Shown one piece after another: positions 53,376 through 62,598 of a DNA stretch of 64,000 nt. A program made the position numbers and the translations under genes. Under the pieces are notes generated by a model. That model saw only the letters and a program-made list of their open reading frames with translations, was not told the DNA's origin and searched no databases. The DNA is from Acidobacteriota bacterium (GTDB lineage Bacteria; Zixibacteria; MSB-5A5; GN15; FEB-12): positions 1 to 64,000 of the forward strand of contig DATKXK010000018.1 of NCBI GenBank assembly GCA_035529075.1. The letters run 5' to 3'. Position 1 is the stretch's first letter, and the number at the start of each line of letters is the position of its first letter.

Positions 53376-55103
53376 ATGCTTCGCAGATTTACCATCGGCC
53401 TGGCGCTTTCGGTTGTTTTGATGGCGGTTACTCCGCCGGGCCCGGCGGCCGGAAAGAATCAGACGTTCGAGCAGTTGGCCCACGAAATCCTGGAAACTCT
53501 CCAGTCGTTCTACCCCGTGAGGGCCACCGAAATGGGTATCCACTCGTACGACCATCGCCTGGCCGACTATTCCTCCTCCTCCGTCAAGAGCATGATCAAA
53601 AAGCTCAACGACTATGAGCAACAGCTGTACAGGTTTCGCAACACCCGGTTCACGCCGGCGCAGCAGGTCGATTACAAACTGATAAAGTCCAACGTCGATA
53701 TCGCACTGCAGGATCTCAAACAGATCGAATGGCACAAGAAGTCTCCCCAGTTGTACGTCGGAGAAGCGGTCAACGGCGTGTACTTTCTTATGCTGTCTCA
53801 GCACGCTCCCCTGTCCGAGAAGCTGTATTCCATCCTCTCGCGGATGGAGGCGGTGCCGGGGCTTTTCAGCACGGCTCGGAAGAATGTCAAAGCTCCTCCC
53901 CGAGTCTGGGTGGACGCGGCTACCACAGCCCTCGAGTCCGGGATGGAATTCTACCGGCAGGTGGCGTCCCAACTGATGAGCGCCTTTCCGGACCGGGCCG
54001 ACGAGATCTCACGGGTCTCCACCAAGGCCCGCGAGGCCATGAACGACTATCTGGAATTCGTGTCCCGGCTCGAGGCCGGTTCGGGAACGGCTTTCGCGAT
54101 CGGGAAGGGGAACTTCGATTACAAGCTCAGCCATGAGTATTTCTTGACGATTGACTCCGACTCGCTGTTGCGGGTGGGGGAGGCGCTGCTCGACGAGGCA
54201 AAGCGTGCCTACGACGAATATGAAATGTACGTGGAACAGTACCACCAGAACGGCCAGGATTCCGTTTTTGTGCCGGCCAGCTTTACCCGGCAGGACGTTC
54301 TCGACTACTATCAGTGGGAAACCAACCAGATCAAGCTGTTCGTCCAGATGACTGATCTCCTAAACGTGCCGGAGGACATCGCGGACGTTTCAGTTGTCGA
54401 AACGCCGCCGTTCATGCGGTCGATGATTCCCGGCATCGCCTACCTGCCGGCGGGTCCCTTCGACACCAGCCAGCAGGGGTACTTTTACATTCGCCCCGTC
54501 CCCGAGGCTCTGGACCGCAAGCAACTCGAGGCACTGTACCGATACGTACATCGGCGCGGTTTCAAAGGATCGGTGGTGCATGAGGCGTTCCCGGGCCATC
54601 ATCTCCAGATGCAGATTGCCGGCCGCCACGAAAGCGAGGTCCGCCGGTGGCAGCGCAACTACATGATGATCGAGGGCTGGGCCCTCTACTGTGAAGAAAT
54701 GATGTACAACGCCGGTTTGTACGGGGACGAAGACCCGGCCCAGTGGCTCGCGATACTCGGAGGGATTGTCTTTCGTGCAGCCCGAATCGTGGCCGATGTC
54801 AAGCTGCACACCGAACAGTTCACCTACCAGGAGTGCGTCGACTGGATGACCGATGTGCTCGAGGCCGAAACGGAGTCGGAAAAGGAATATATCCGCACGT
54901 CGATTCGCAAGTACACTCTTACGCCGACCATATGGATGTCCTACCTGATGGGCAAGACGGAGATCGAACGGCTGCGAGCCGCCGCCGAGGCGAACGATCC
55001 CGGCTCGTTTGACGAACGTGACTTCTATGATGCCCTGCTGGCCGAGGGATCGATCCCTCCCGCGATGATGTGGGAGATCATGAACCTGGAACCGGTGCCG
55101 TAG
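53376..55103 (+). CDS. DUF885 putative metallo-carboxypeptidase, exported
   Basis: 575 aa. Signal peptide (about 1-25: LRRFTIGLALSVVLMAVTPPGPAAG). The rest is a long alpha-helical DUF885 protein with the HExxH-like signature HEAFPGHHLQ starting at His402, followed by IEGWALYCEEMMYNAG, in which the Glu is the likely third ligand. Zinc-dependent peptidase activity is inferred from distant M2/M3/M32-type relatives. Family members are often annotated only by the domain number. Ribosome binding site AAGGAGG lies seven nt before ATG 53376. It is separated from the rRNA methyltransferase by 63 nt, with a short spacer and no terminator. Confidence 0.9.
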   Translation: MLRRFTIGLALSVVLMAVTPPGPAAGKNQTFEQLAHEILETLQSFYPVRATEMGIHSYDHRLADYSSSSVKSMIKKLNDYEQQLYRFRNTRFTPAQQVDYKLIKSNVDIALQDLKQIEWHKKSPQLYVGEAVNGVYFLMLSQHAPLSEKLYSILSRMEAVPGLFSTARKNVKAPPRVWVDAATTALESGMEFYRQVASQLMSAFPDRADEISRVSTKAREAMNDYLEFVSRLEAGSGTAFAIGKGNFDYKLSHEYFLTIDSDSLLRVGEALLDEAKRAYDEYEMYVEQYHQNGQDSVFVPASFTRQDVLDYYQWETNQIKLFVQMTDLLNVPEDIADVSVVETPPFMRSMIPGIAYLPAGPFDTSQQGYFYIRPVPEALDRKQLEALYRYVHRRGFKGSVVHEAFPGHHLQMQIAGRHESEVRRWQRNYMMIEGWALYCEEMMYNAGLYGDEDPAQWLAILGGIVFRAARIVADVKLHTEQFTYQECVDWMTDVLEAETESEKEYIRTSIRKYTLTPTIWMSYLMGKTEIERLRAAAEANDPGSFDERDFYDALLAEGSIPPAMMWEIMNLEPVP

Positions 55104-55421
55104 GCCGCGCCGGTCCGACCACACCGCATATCTGCCCCGGCCACTTTATTTCCTGCAGCAGGCTGCGTCCGAACCGAGACGTGAAGACATTTGTTGGTAC
55201 CTGTTGGCGGTCAATCGACTGAAGTTTCTTCGGGCGGTCCGGCAATTCACGATTGTAAGAGCTTATGGTTGAGTCGCTTGGGCTCATCGGAGCATGATCG
55301 GGTTCCGCCCAAACCTACTGTAACAGGCTGCGAACCGGCAACCGTCTTTCCGGTACGGGGATAGCAGGTGCGCCAGGATTTTGCTTTCGCGCGCCGTCGA
55401 ACCGACGTATACTTAACCGCT
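55104..55421. other. Spacer before the HIT gene
   Basis: No gene seen. A degenerate relative of the GGCGGAACC-type intergenic repeat may be present near 55300-55320. TATACT at 55408-55413 ends eight nt before the HIT start codon, but no -35 box is at the correct distance. Confidence 0.4.
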
Positions 55422-55910
55422 ATGGCGGATGAGAAGCTCTGGGCGCCCTGGCGATCGGCGTTCATTCTTACAGAAAAAGAGAAGGGCTGTGTTTTCTGCA
55501 ACCGCGTCGAGGCGAAGGATTCATTTAAGAACCTGATTCTTCACCGTGGCGAGACGGCCTTTGTCATCCTCAACAAGTTCCCGTACAATGCGGGTCACGC
55601 CATGGTGGTCCCAAAGCGCCACATCGGCCAACTGGAACGCCTGACCTCCCGGGAGTCGACGGAGTTCTTCGATCTGACGCGCAGGACCGTCGCGGTAATC
55701 AAGAAAGCTCTCAAGCCCAATGCACTCAATCTTGGCATGAACCTCGGTCGCTGCGCCGGCGCCGGGATTCCCGGTCACCTGCACATGCACGTCGTGCCCC
55801 GTTGGTCGGGCGACACGAATTTCATGCCCGTGATCGGCAAGACTCACGTCGTCTCGGTGCCTCTCGAACTGGTGTATGAGAAAATCAGGGCGGAGTTTGA
55901 CCGGCTATGA
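55422..55910 (+). CDS. HIT-family nucleotide hydrolase/transferase
   Basis: 162 aa from ATG 55422. The N-terminal LWAPWRSAFI and CVFCNRV (Cys-x-x-Cys) resemble the Ap4A phosphorylase-like HIT branch common in bacteria and archaea. The histidine triad is GHLHMHVVPRW (His-phi-His-phi-His, about 125-131), and NKFPYNAGHAMVVPKRHI is the conserved substrate loop. It probably hydrolyses or phosphorolyses dinucleoside polyphosphates or AMP conjugates. The upstream in-frame extension (from 55368) has no family similarity. Its stop overlaps the start of the aconitase-like gene as ATGA, so the two are translationally coupled. Confidence 0.93.
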   Translation: MADEKLWAPWRSAFILTEKEKGCVFCNRVEAKDSFKNLILHRGETAFVILNKFPYNAGHAMVVPKRHIGQLERLTSRESTEFFDLTRRTVAVIKKALKPNALNLGMNLGRCAGAGIPGHLHMHVVPRWSGDTNFMPVIGKTHVVSVPLELVYEKIRAEFDRL

Positions 55911-57532
55911 AAAGGCGTCGCAAGATTCCGACCAAGGCCGAGCTGCTGCAGTTGCAGAAGCTGTACAAGACCGATGAGAGAATCGGCGAACGCCTGGGCG
56001 GCGTACCGGCGTACCTGGTGGCTTACTGGCGGCGCAAGAAGAATATCCCCAAGTACTCGCTGCCCAAGTTTTCGGAACAGGAGATCCGCAACCTCTGGGA
56101 GCGGTACGGGGACGATGAGAAAGCCGGGCTGGAGCTGGGCATATCCAAGGCCGCGTTTTACAACTGGCGGCGGCGGTACGGGTTTCGGGAGAAGCCGGCC
56201 TTTCTCAAGCTGGAACAGTTGGAGTTAAACTTCCCCGGCTCCCGGCTGAACGTCCACGCCGCCTCGCTTTACGGGAAACGCACCATGGCCCAGAAAATCC
56301 TGGCCCGGGCGGCGGGCCGTGAGAATGTGGCCGCGGGAGAATGGCTCGACGTGGAGCCGGATATAGCGGTGTTGCACGGCAGTTCGGTGGGGGCGCTGAA
56401 GGCGTTTCGCTCCCGCGGCGTGGACTACGTGTGGAATCCTAACAAGATTGTAATCACGCTCGGTTTTGGCCAGTCTGACGGTCATCGTGATCGGGCGGTC
56501 GATCACAGGGCGGTTCGCGAATTCGTCAAGCGTCAGGGTATCAGGAACTTTTACGATCTGCAGGACGGGTCCAGCCATCAGGTGGTGGTCGAAAAGGGGC
56601 ATATCCTGCCCGGTCTGCTGGCCCTGGGGACCGGCGGTCAGGCGTTGTCATACGGCTGTCTCGGAGCCTTTGCCGCCGATATCGATGATGCCGCCATGGC
56701 CGGGTTATGGGCGACCGGCGGACACGCCATGCAGGTTCCGGCGACGGTCAAGATCATTGTCGGCGGTCGCCGTTATAGAGGGGTGTACGCCAAGGATATC
56801 GTTCTGTCGATCATTGGTCGTCTGGGCAGTGCCGGTGCGCAGGAGAAGGCGATCGAGTATGCAGGATCAGTGGTCTCGCAGATGACGATCAGCGAGCGGT
56901 TCACTCTGGCCAACCTTTCCGTCGAGATGGCCGCGGTTGCGGCCCTGTGCCCCTATGATGCCACTACCCGGCGATACCTGGCCGGCCGGGCGGCCGGTCG
57001 TTCCACGCCGGTCATTCCTGACAAGGATGCCGAGTACGAGGAGATGTACCAGATCAATGTCGATCAACTGTTGCCGCAGGTAGCCGGACCGGGCGGCGCG
57101 GCGCGGGTCAGGCCGGCGGCTGAACTCGAGGGACTGGCCGTACACCAGGTGATCCTGGGCTCGTGTGCCTCAGGAAGGTTCGACGAACTCAGGGCGGCCG
57201 CTGACATTCTCAAGGGCAAGCAGGTGCACGCGGACTGCCGGATGATAGTCATCCCCGGATCGCGATCGGTGTATCTCGAGGCTCTCAAGAAGGGGTTGAT
57301 TCGGGTGCTGGCCGAGGCGGGTGCGGTCGTAATGAGTTCCAGCAATTGCCCCTGCCAGGGGATGCCGCACGCTCTGCTGGCTCCACGCGAGCGCTGCCTG
57401 GCTACCACCAATTCGCACCTGCTCGGGCACCTGGGGTCGAACGAGGCCGAGCTGTACCTTTGTTCGGCAGCCACCCTGGCCGCCTCGGCGCTCAACGCCG
57501 AGATTACCGACCCCACCCGCTACATGAAGTAG
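55907..57532 (+). CDS. Aconitase/LeuC-like protein with two N-terminal helix-turn-helix-like repeats and degenerate active site
   Basis: 541 aa. Residues 10-47 and 56-93 are two copies of a helix-turn-helix-like unit ending in YWRRKKNI and NWRRRYGF. From about 112 onwards the protein follows the large subunit of isopropylmalate dehydratase/aconitase: GKRTMAQKILARAAG, VREFVKRQGIRNFYD, SSHQVVVEKGHILPG, YAKDIVLSIIGRLG, AIEYAGSVVSQMTISERFTLANLSVEMA. Key residues differ from the family. The DSH motif is replaced (Gly243, Gly244, Gln245 in GTGGQALSYG) and the Asp-His after the preceding strand is absent (ITLGFGQSD). Of the three cluster cysteines Cys420 is kept, but the CxxC pair reads Asn480-Cys481-Pro-Cys483. 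I infer that ordinary hydratase activity is lost or changed and that it may be a regulator. No small-subunit (LeuD) gene is nearby. Confidence 0.82.
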   Translation: MKRRRKIPTKAELLQLQKLYKTDERIGERLGGVPAYLVAYWRRKKNIPKYSLPKFSEQEIRNLWERYGDDEKAGLELGISKAAFYNWRRRYGFREKPAFLKLEQLELNFPGSRLNVHAASLYGKRTMAQKILARAAGRENVAAGEWLDVEPDIAVLHGSSVGALKAFRSRGVDYVWNPNKIVITLGFGQSDGHRDRAVDHRAVREFVKRQGIRNFYDLQDGSSHQVVVEKGHILPGLLALGTGGQALSYGCLGAFAADIDDAAMAGLWATGGHAMQVPATVKIIVGGRRYRGVYAKDIVLSIIGRLGSAGAQEKAIEYAGSVVSQMTISERFTLANLSVEMAAVAALCPYDATTRRYLAGRAAGRSTPVIPDKDAEYEEMYQINVDQLLPQVAGPGGAARVRPAAELEGLAVHQVILGSCASGRFDELRAAADILKGKQVHADCRMIVIPGSRSVYLEALKKGLIRVLAEAGAVVMSSSNCPCQGMPHALLAPRERCLATTNSHLLGHLGSNEAELYLCSAATLAASALNAEITDPTRYMK

Positions 57533-57570
57533 ATCGACGGCGCGGGCGGCTGATCCGGATCAGACCGCGG

Positions 57571-58173
57571 TTAACCGGCCGGTTTCCAGATCTCCCACAC
57601 CTTTCCAACGAGATTCGGGCCGACCTTGAGCGTGGGTTTGCCGGGGAGCCACTCAGCCGGAGTAGCTTCGGCACCCTTGGTCTCTCTGACGTGCTGGAAG
57701 GCCTGCAACTGGCGAATCGTCTCTGCAATGTTGCGCCCGACCGGCGGCGTGAGGATCTCCATCGCCTGGATGACCCCGTCGGGGTCGATGATGAAGCGCC
57801 CGCGCATGTTGACACCGGCCTTTTCGTCATAGACGCCGTAAGTGCGTCCTAGGTGTCCGCCGGCGTCGGAAAGCATGGGGTACGGAAAACCACCGTCCAC
57901 CATTTTGCTCAACTCTTCAGCATTCCAGACCTTGTGCACGAACGTCGAGTCCACCGAGCAGGCCAGGACCCTGGCGTCCAGACCGTTCAGCGTTTTCTGA
58001 GAAGCGGCGACCGTCGCTAATTCCGTCGGTCAGACGAACGTGAAATCTCCGGGGTAAAAACACAGCATCGTCCAGTGTCCGAGCGAATCGGACAGCTTGA
58101 CGGTGGTGAATTTTCCCTGGTGGAAAGCCGGGGCTTCAAAGTCCGGTGCTTTTTGTCCCACGCGTACTGACAT
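57571..58173 (-). CDS. Selenocysteine-containing peroxiredoxin (AhpC/Prx1-like)
   Basis: 200 aa if the in-frame TGA at 58032-58030 is read as selenocysteine. The sequence before it (APDFEAPAFHQGKF ... LCFYPGDFTFV) and after it (PTELATVAASQKTLNGLDARVLACSVDSTFVHKVW) join in frame to give FTFV-U-PTE, the exact peroxidatic motif with Sec at residue 48 in place of Cys. The C-terminal part (YPMLSDAGGHLGRTYGVYDEKAGVNMRGRFIIDPDG) is typical of the family. The usual C-terminal VCP resolving cysteine is absent (TPAEWLPGKPTL). It would reduce H2O2 and organic peroxides in the cytoplasm. ATG 58173 has AAGGAGG eight nt upstream. An in-frame ATG 58275, also with a ribosome binding site, could add 34 residues. 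It should be annotated as one gene, not as two fragments. Confidence 0.88.
57983..58007 (-). promoter_or_regulatory. Candidate SECIS-like hairpin downstream of the UGA
   Basis: On the minus strand CCG..TCAG / CTGA.CGG encloses the loop AAAACG about 33 nt after the UGA, within the usual distance for bacterial selenocysteine insertion elements. The stem is short with an asymmetric internal loop, so this is tentative. Confidence 0.35.
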
Positions 58174-58332
58174 TTCGGGGACCTCCTTGTTTGTAACTGC
58201 TTCAGGGTTTGACGTCTCAGTTCTCTGTCCGACCAGCGTTCCGGTGGGCCGGGCGCACCCGAGAGTTTCCGCCATGGTTCTTCCTCTCTCGCAGATATGT
58301 GTTGATTCAGCCGCTGGTGAATTGAACGTGCA

Positions 58333-58362
58333 AATGTAGGGCACAAATCGGTGCCAAGTCAA
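58333..58362 (-). promoter_or_regulatory. Promoter with operator-like inverted repeat for the peroxiredoxin gene
   Basis: On the minus strand TTGACT (58362-58357), 18-nt spacer, TACATT (58338-58333). The spacer contains GGCAC/GTGCC (58340-58355 on the plus strand), an inverted repeat placed where a repressor or redox regulator could bind. The leader to 58173 is about 150 nt. Confidence 0.45.
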
Positions 58363-58418
58363 CAAGCCGGTCAACGAGTTTTAGTTGATGCCGGAGAGCA
58401 GGCTGGTAGAATGGTGTA

Positions 58419-59396
58419 ATGGAGCGGCGGCAGCGCAGGCGCAACGAGCACGGCGGGCAGGGCGACGCGGACAGGTTGCTCCCGTATTGCAGGCTCAGGG
58501 CAGGTGAGATTTGGCATGATCCGCAGGGACACCACACCGTGGGGTGCGGGGATGGCGGCGATGCCGGGTTCATCAGGAAACTGGCGCGCGGCCATCCGAA
58601 GGCAAGACTGGCCGTTCAGGACCCGCCGTACAACCTCGCGCTGGGACCACGGCGCACCGTCGCAGAGTATATCCGGTTCTGCCGCCGATGGGTGGCCAAC
58701 ACGCGGCGGGCGCTGGACGACAACGCGGCCCTGTACGTGTGGGTCGGTGCCGACCAGAAGAATCACTTCCAGCCGCTGCCCCGGTTTATGGACATGATGG
58801 CACGGACGGATTTCGTCTCGCGATCCCTTGTTACCATGCGAAACCAGCGCGGCTACGGAACGGCCGGGAACTGGATGGCCGTCAGGCAGGAGCTCCTTTA
58901 CTACACTCTCGGCGAACCGGAATTTCACGTTCAGTACACGGACATCCCGAAAATCCTGCGCGGGTATTACAAGACAGTCGACGGGCGCATGAGAGAAAAC
59001 CTGGAGAGGTCGAAGTCCCGCACTATCCGCCCCGGCAACGTCTGGGTTGACATCCAGCAGGTGTTCTACCGCATGGAGGAAAACGTTCCCGGTTGTCCGG
59101 CTCAGAAACCGCTAAAGGCGGTCGAGCGAATACTGCTGGCCTCGTCCTCCGAGGGAGATGCCGTGGTCGATTTCTTCTCGCACGCCGGAACTACCCTGCT
59201 GGCCGGTGAACGCACGGGACGACGTTGTATAACGTGCGACATTGACCCGGTGTACGCGGAGATCACTATTCGCCGGCTGGAGCGTTTCCGGCAGACAGGC
59301 AAGACCGGCTGGCAGCGGGAGGATCCGTTCGCCCGGGAGATCGCGGCCGCCTGCGCCCAATCCGGCCCGCGTCGGGATCGAGTCGAGACGGTTTGA
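58419..59396 (+). CDS. Orphan beta-class DNA methyltransferase (N4-cytosine/N6-adenine)
   Basis: 325 aa. Motif IV comes first (VQDPPYNLALG, about 66-76) and the S-adenosylmethionine motif I last (VVDFFSHAGTTLLAGERTGRRCITCDID, about 248-275), the circularly ordered layout of beta-class enzymes that methylate exocyclic amino groups. AQKPLKAVERILLASS is the motif X helix before it. The first 40 residues are Arg/Gly/Gln-rich. There is no restriction gene next to it. It lies divergently from the peroxiredoxin and 18 nt from the convergent lpxH stop, so it is probably an orphan methylase or part of a dispersed system. ATG 58419 has no strong ribosome binding site. Confidence 0.85.
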   Translation: MERRQRRRNEHGGQGDADRLLPYCRLRAGEIWHDPQGHHTVGCGDGGDAGFIRKLARGHPKARLAVQDPPYNLALGPRRTVAEYIRFCRRWVANTRRALDDNAALYVWVGADQKNHFQPLPRFMDMMARTDFVSRSLVTMRNQRGYGTAGNWMAVRQELLYYTLGEPEFHVQYTDIPKILRGYYKTVDGRMRENLERSKSRTIRPGNVWVDIQQVFYRMEENVPGCPAQKPLKAVERILLASSSEGDAVVDFFSHAGTTLLAGERTGRRCITCDIDPVYAEITIRRLERFRQTGKTGWQREDPFAREIAAACAQSGPRRDRVETV

Positions 59397-59414
59397 ACCC
59401 GGTGCCCCAGGCAC

Positions 59415-60134
59415 CTAGGGCAGATATTCCAGCGTTATGCCTTCCTCGTCCAGCCTGGCGTAGCTGAAGTGGTTGATGAAATCGCCCGTGTTGACGTAAG
59501 TGCCGCTGTCGATGGTGCTGTACACGGGGATGTGGAGGTGCCCTATCACCACGACGTCGAAACCGGAACCGATCTTGTCTCTGGCGTAGGCCTCGTAGTC
59601 CGGTGCAAAAGTGTGATCGCGGCTGGCCGTGTAATCGCGCGAGGAACCGGAAACGAACCCGGCCAGCCCGAATGCCCAGTCGGGCGGGAGCTTGCGGTAC
59701 AGCCAGATGTTCAGCCGGTTGCGAAGAACCCTTTTGAGAAGTCGATAGCCGCGATCAGCCGGGGCCAGGCCATCGCCGTGGATCAGGTGCACGCGGCGGC
59801 CGCCGTACACGAGGTCAAGAAAGTCCCGGTGAACGCGGATCTTCAGTTGCTTTTCGAAGAAGTCGTCTATCCAGAAATCGTGATTGCCGCTGACGTAATC
59901 GACCTGGATGCCCGCCCGGATCAGTTGATCCAGCATGAACAGCACTTCGTAGTGGTCTTTCGGAACGGCGTGCTTGTATTCGAACCAGAAGTCGAAGAGG
60001 TCGCCGAGCACGACCAGCCGGTCACCGTCACGCCGCACGATATCCAGCAGGGCGGCAATGCGGGCGACTTTCTCGGCTTCCTTGTCCGGCGAGGCCGAAC
60101 CGAGATGGGCGTCGGAGAATATGTACAACGGCAT
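59415..60134 (-). CDS. lpxH: UDP-2,3-diacylglucosamine pyrophosphatase-like (LpxH family)
   Basis: 239 aa. Calcineurin-like metallophosphoesterase that converts UDP-2,3-diacylglucosamine to lipid X in lipid A synthesis. Signature motifs in order: FSDAHLG (6-12), LGDLFDFWFEY (about 43-53), SGNHDFWIDDFF (about 82-93), LIHGDGLA (about 116-123) and VIGHLHIPVY (about 197-206). The LNIWLYRKLPPDW cap region resembles LpxH rather than other phosphoesterases. It follows purL on the minus strand by 35 nt and is probably co-transcribed. Its presence implies a lipid A-containing outer membrane. Confidence 0.88.
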   Translation of the reverse strand: MPLYIFSDAHLGSASPDKEAEKVARIAALLDIVRRDGDRLVVLGDLFDFWFEYKHAVPKDHYEVLFMLDQLIRAGIQVDYVSGNHDFWIDDFFEKQLKIRVHRDFLDLVYGGRRVHLIHGDGLAPADRGYRLLKRVLRNRLNIWLYRKLPPDWAFGLAGFVSGSSRDYTASRDHTFAPDYEAYARDKIGSGFDVVVIGHLHIPVYSTIDSGTYVNTGDFINHFSYARLDEEGITLEYLP

Positions 60135-60169
60135 GGGTGAGATCAGTTCTCCCGATCAAGCGACCTGAA

Positions 60170-62422
60170 TCACTCTGTCACCTGTTCAACCCTCTCCATG
60201 GTGCGATGCATGGCCTCGTAGTATGCCTCCACCAGGGCGGCCAGCGGCAGGTCGATCAGCCCGGCGATTTTCAGGCGCTGTCCGCCCACCGTCCCGATGC
60301 AGGAGCACGCCACGGCCGCCTCGTCAAACAGGGCCAGCAGTCGCGCGGCCTTGTCCGCGGCAACGGTCAGTATAACCCGGGACTGCGTTTCACCAAAAAG
60401 CAGGCAGTCGGCCCGCAGTGAGCGGTCCAGTTCGACCGTGGCGCCGACCGGATGCTCGCGGTCTGAGATGCAGGATTCGGCCAGGGCGACGGCCAGGCCG
60501 CCGTCGCTGACGTCGTGGGCCGACTTGACCAGCCCAGCCTGAACGGCTGCAAGCAGCGTTGCCTGCATCTTCCTTTCGGCCTGCAGATCGATAGAGGGGA
60601 CGGGACCTCGTGTCTGGCCGCAGACGGTGTGCAGGTATTCCGAGGCCCCGAGGTCCTCCCGGTTCTCGCCGATCAGTACAATGACGTCACCCGGATCTTT
60701 GAACCACTGCGTGGTGATATGCGACCGGCTTTCGACGAGCCCGATCATACCGATTACCGGTGTCGGGAATACCGCTCGCTCCGGATCTTCGTTGTAAAAC
60801 GACACGTTACCGCCCGTGACGGGAGTGTCAAAAATGCGGCAGGCTTCACCCATACCCCGGACCGCCTCGGCGAAAGTGTAGTAAATTTCCGGCTTGTACG
60901 GGTTGCCGAAATTCAGGCAGTTGGTGATGGCCAGCGGGCGTCCCCCGGAGCAGACGATGTTGCGGGCGGCCTCGGCCACCGCGATCCGGGCCCCCAGCCG
61001 CGGATTGAGGTAACAGTAGCGACCGTTGCAGTCGGTCGTCATGGCCAGCGCCTTGTCGGTCTTCCGCAGGCGCAGCACCGCGGCATCGGAACCCGGCCCG
61101 ACCACGGTGTTGGTGCGCACCATGGAATCATACTGGTCGAACACCCAACCCTTGTGGCAGAGGTTGGGAGAGGCAAGCATGGCCAGCAGGGTCTCATCCC
61201 AGTCGCGTTCGAGAGAACAGTCGTCGAGGTCCAGAGAGGCCAGATCATCGATGTAAGCCGGTCGTTTTGTCTCGCGATGGTAAACCGGGGCCCCGCCGCC
61301 CAGGACAAGGCAATCGGACGGTATCTGCGAGACTATCCGGCCGTCCAGCTTGACGGTCATCAGGCCGTCCGAGGTGACGTGGCCGATGATAGTCGAATCC
61401 AGGTCCCATTTGGTGAATATGCGGCGAACCTCGTCCTCGTTGCCTTTCTTGACGCATACCAGCATTCGTTCCTGAGATTCCGAAAGAAGCACTTCATACG
61501 GCGTCATGCCGGTTTCGCGGAGCGGCACGCGGTCAACGTGTATTTCAACGCCGGCCTTGCCCTTGGCCGACATTTCCGAGGACGAGCAGGTCAGGCCGGC
61601 GGCTCCCATGTCCTGGATACCGACAATCAGGTCGCGCTCGATGATTTCCAGAGTGGCCTCCAGGAGCAGCTTCTCGGTGAAGGGGTCGCCTATCTGCACG
61701 GCAGGGCGTCTTTCCTGGGATGCCGCGCTGAGTTCTTCCGACGCGAACGTGGCGCCGTGAATGCCGTCGCGGCCGGTTTTCGAACCGACGATCATGACGG
61801 GGTTGCCTTCGCCGGACGCCGTGGCCGTGGCCAGACCACCGTGCTTGACAATGCCGACGGCCATGGCGTTGATCAGCGGATTGGCCGTGTATGCGTCGTC
61901 AAAGAACACCTCACCGGCGACGGTGGGTACCCCGAAAGAATTGCCGTAGTCTCCGATCCCGCGCACCACCCCGTCGACCAGGTAGCGCACTCTCGGATTC
62001 TCGGGCGAGCCGAAACGAAGCGAGTTGAGAGCGGCAATGGGACGGGCCCCCATGGTGAAAATGTCTCGGAGAATGCCGCCGACGCCGGTAGCCGCCCCCT
62101 GGTAGGGTTCGATGGCCGACGGATGGTTGTGCGATTCTATCTTGAACACCACCGCCAGGCCGTCACCGATGTCGATGGCGCCGGCGTTCTCCTCGCCGGC
62201 ACCCGCCAGAACGGACTCGCTCTCCCGGGGCAGGGTCTTGAGCAACGCGATGGAATTCTTGTACGAGCAGTGTTCCGACCACATGACACTGAAGACACCA
62301 AGCTCCGTGTAGTTCGGATCGCGGCCGAGAATCTCCTTTATCCGTTCGTATTCTTCGGGTGAAAGACCGTGATCTCTGACCAGTTCGGGCGTGACTTTCG
62401 GCTGGGTGAACGATTGCGCCAT
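60170..62422 (-). CDS. purL: Phosphoribosylformylglycinamidine synthase, PurL subunit
   Basis: 750 aa from ATG 62422 (GAGAGGT seven nt upstream). The small-type PurL acts with PurS and PurQ, converting FGAR to FGAM with ATP and glutamine-derived ammonia. Recognisable blocks: [13 protein letters not shown] (about 40-52), [55 protein letters not shown], and a second AIRS-like half ([39 protein letters not shown]). The upstream in-frame extension (to 62512) is not family-like. PurS and PurQ genes are not in the window. Confidence 0.96.
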   Translation of the reverse strand: MAQSFTQPKVTPELVRDHGLSPEEYERIKEILGRDPNYTELGVFSVMWSEHCSYKNSIALLKTLPRESESVLAGAGEENAGAIDIGDGLAVVFKIESHNHPSAIEPYQGAATGVGGILRDIFTMGARPIAALNSLRFGSPENPRVRYLVDGVVRGIGDYGNSFGVPTVAGEVFFDDAYTANPLINAMAVGIVKHGGLATATASGEGNPVMIVGSKTGRDGIHGATFASEELSAASQERRPAVQIGDPFTEKLLLEATLEIIERDLIVGIQDMGAAGLTCSSSEMSAKGKAGVEIHVDRVPLRETGMTPYEVLLSESQERMLVCVKKGNEDEVRRIFTKWDLDSTIIGHVTSDGLMTVKLDGRIVSQIPSDCLVLGGGAPVYHRETKRPAYIDDLASLDLDDCSLERDWDETLLAMLASPNLCHKGWVFDQYDSMVRTNTVVGPGSDAAVLRLRKTDKALAMTTDCNGRYCYLNPRLGARIAVAEAARNIVCSGGRPLAITNCLNFGNPYKPEIYYTFAEAVRGMGEACRIFDTPVTGGNVSFYNEDPERAVFPTPVIGMIGLVESRSHITTQWFKDPGDVIVLIGENREDLGASEYLHTVCGQTRGPVPSIDLQAERKMQATLLAAVQAGLVKSAHDVSDGGLAVALAESCISDREHPVGATVELDRSLRADCLLFGETQSRVILTVAADKAARLLALFDEAAVACSCIGTVGGQRLKIAGLIDLPLAALVEAYYEAMHRTMERVEQVTE

Positions 62423-62598
62423 GGGACCTCTCTTGTCTGAAAGCCCGAATATAGGGCCGCCGGTCGGTGGGGTCAACAAGGGAGTGCGCCTGCCGTCGGC
62501 CCGGCTCAGCATCCGGGGGACCGACGGCTCAGCTACAGAGCCTCAGACGCGGAAGGCCTCAGCGCGCGGTATTTGCTCCGGCACCGTCTGGGGCGTGG

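Noticed and set aside
57546-57568. Palindrome between the convergent aconitase-like and peroxiredoxin genes as a bidirectional terminator
   Set aside because: CTGATC/GATCAG forms a stem with a bulge, but there is no T-run on either side.
57571-58374. Two separate genes or a peroxiredoxin pseudogene
   Set aside because: The frame is continuous across the TGA, the sequence around it is the conserved active site, and no other defect is present; selenocysteine is the simpler explanation.
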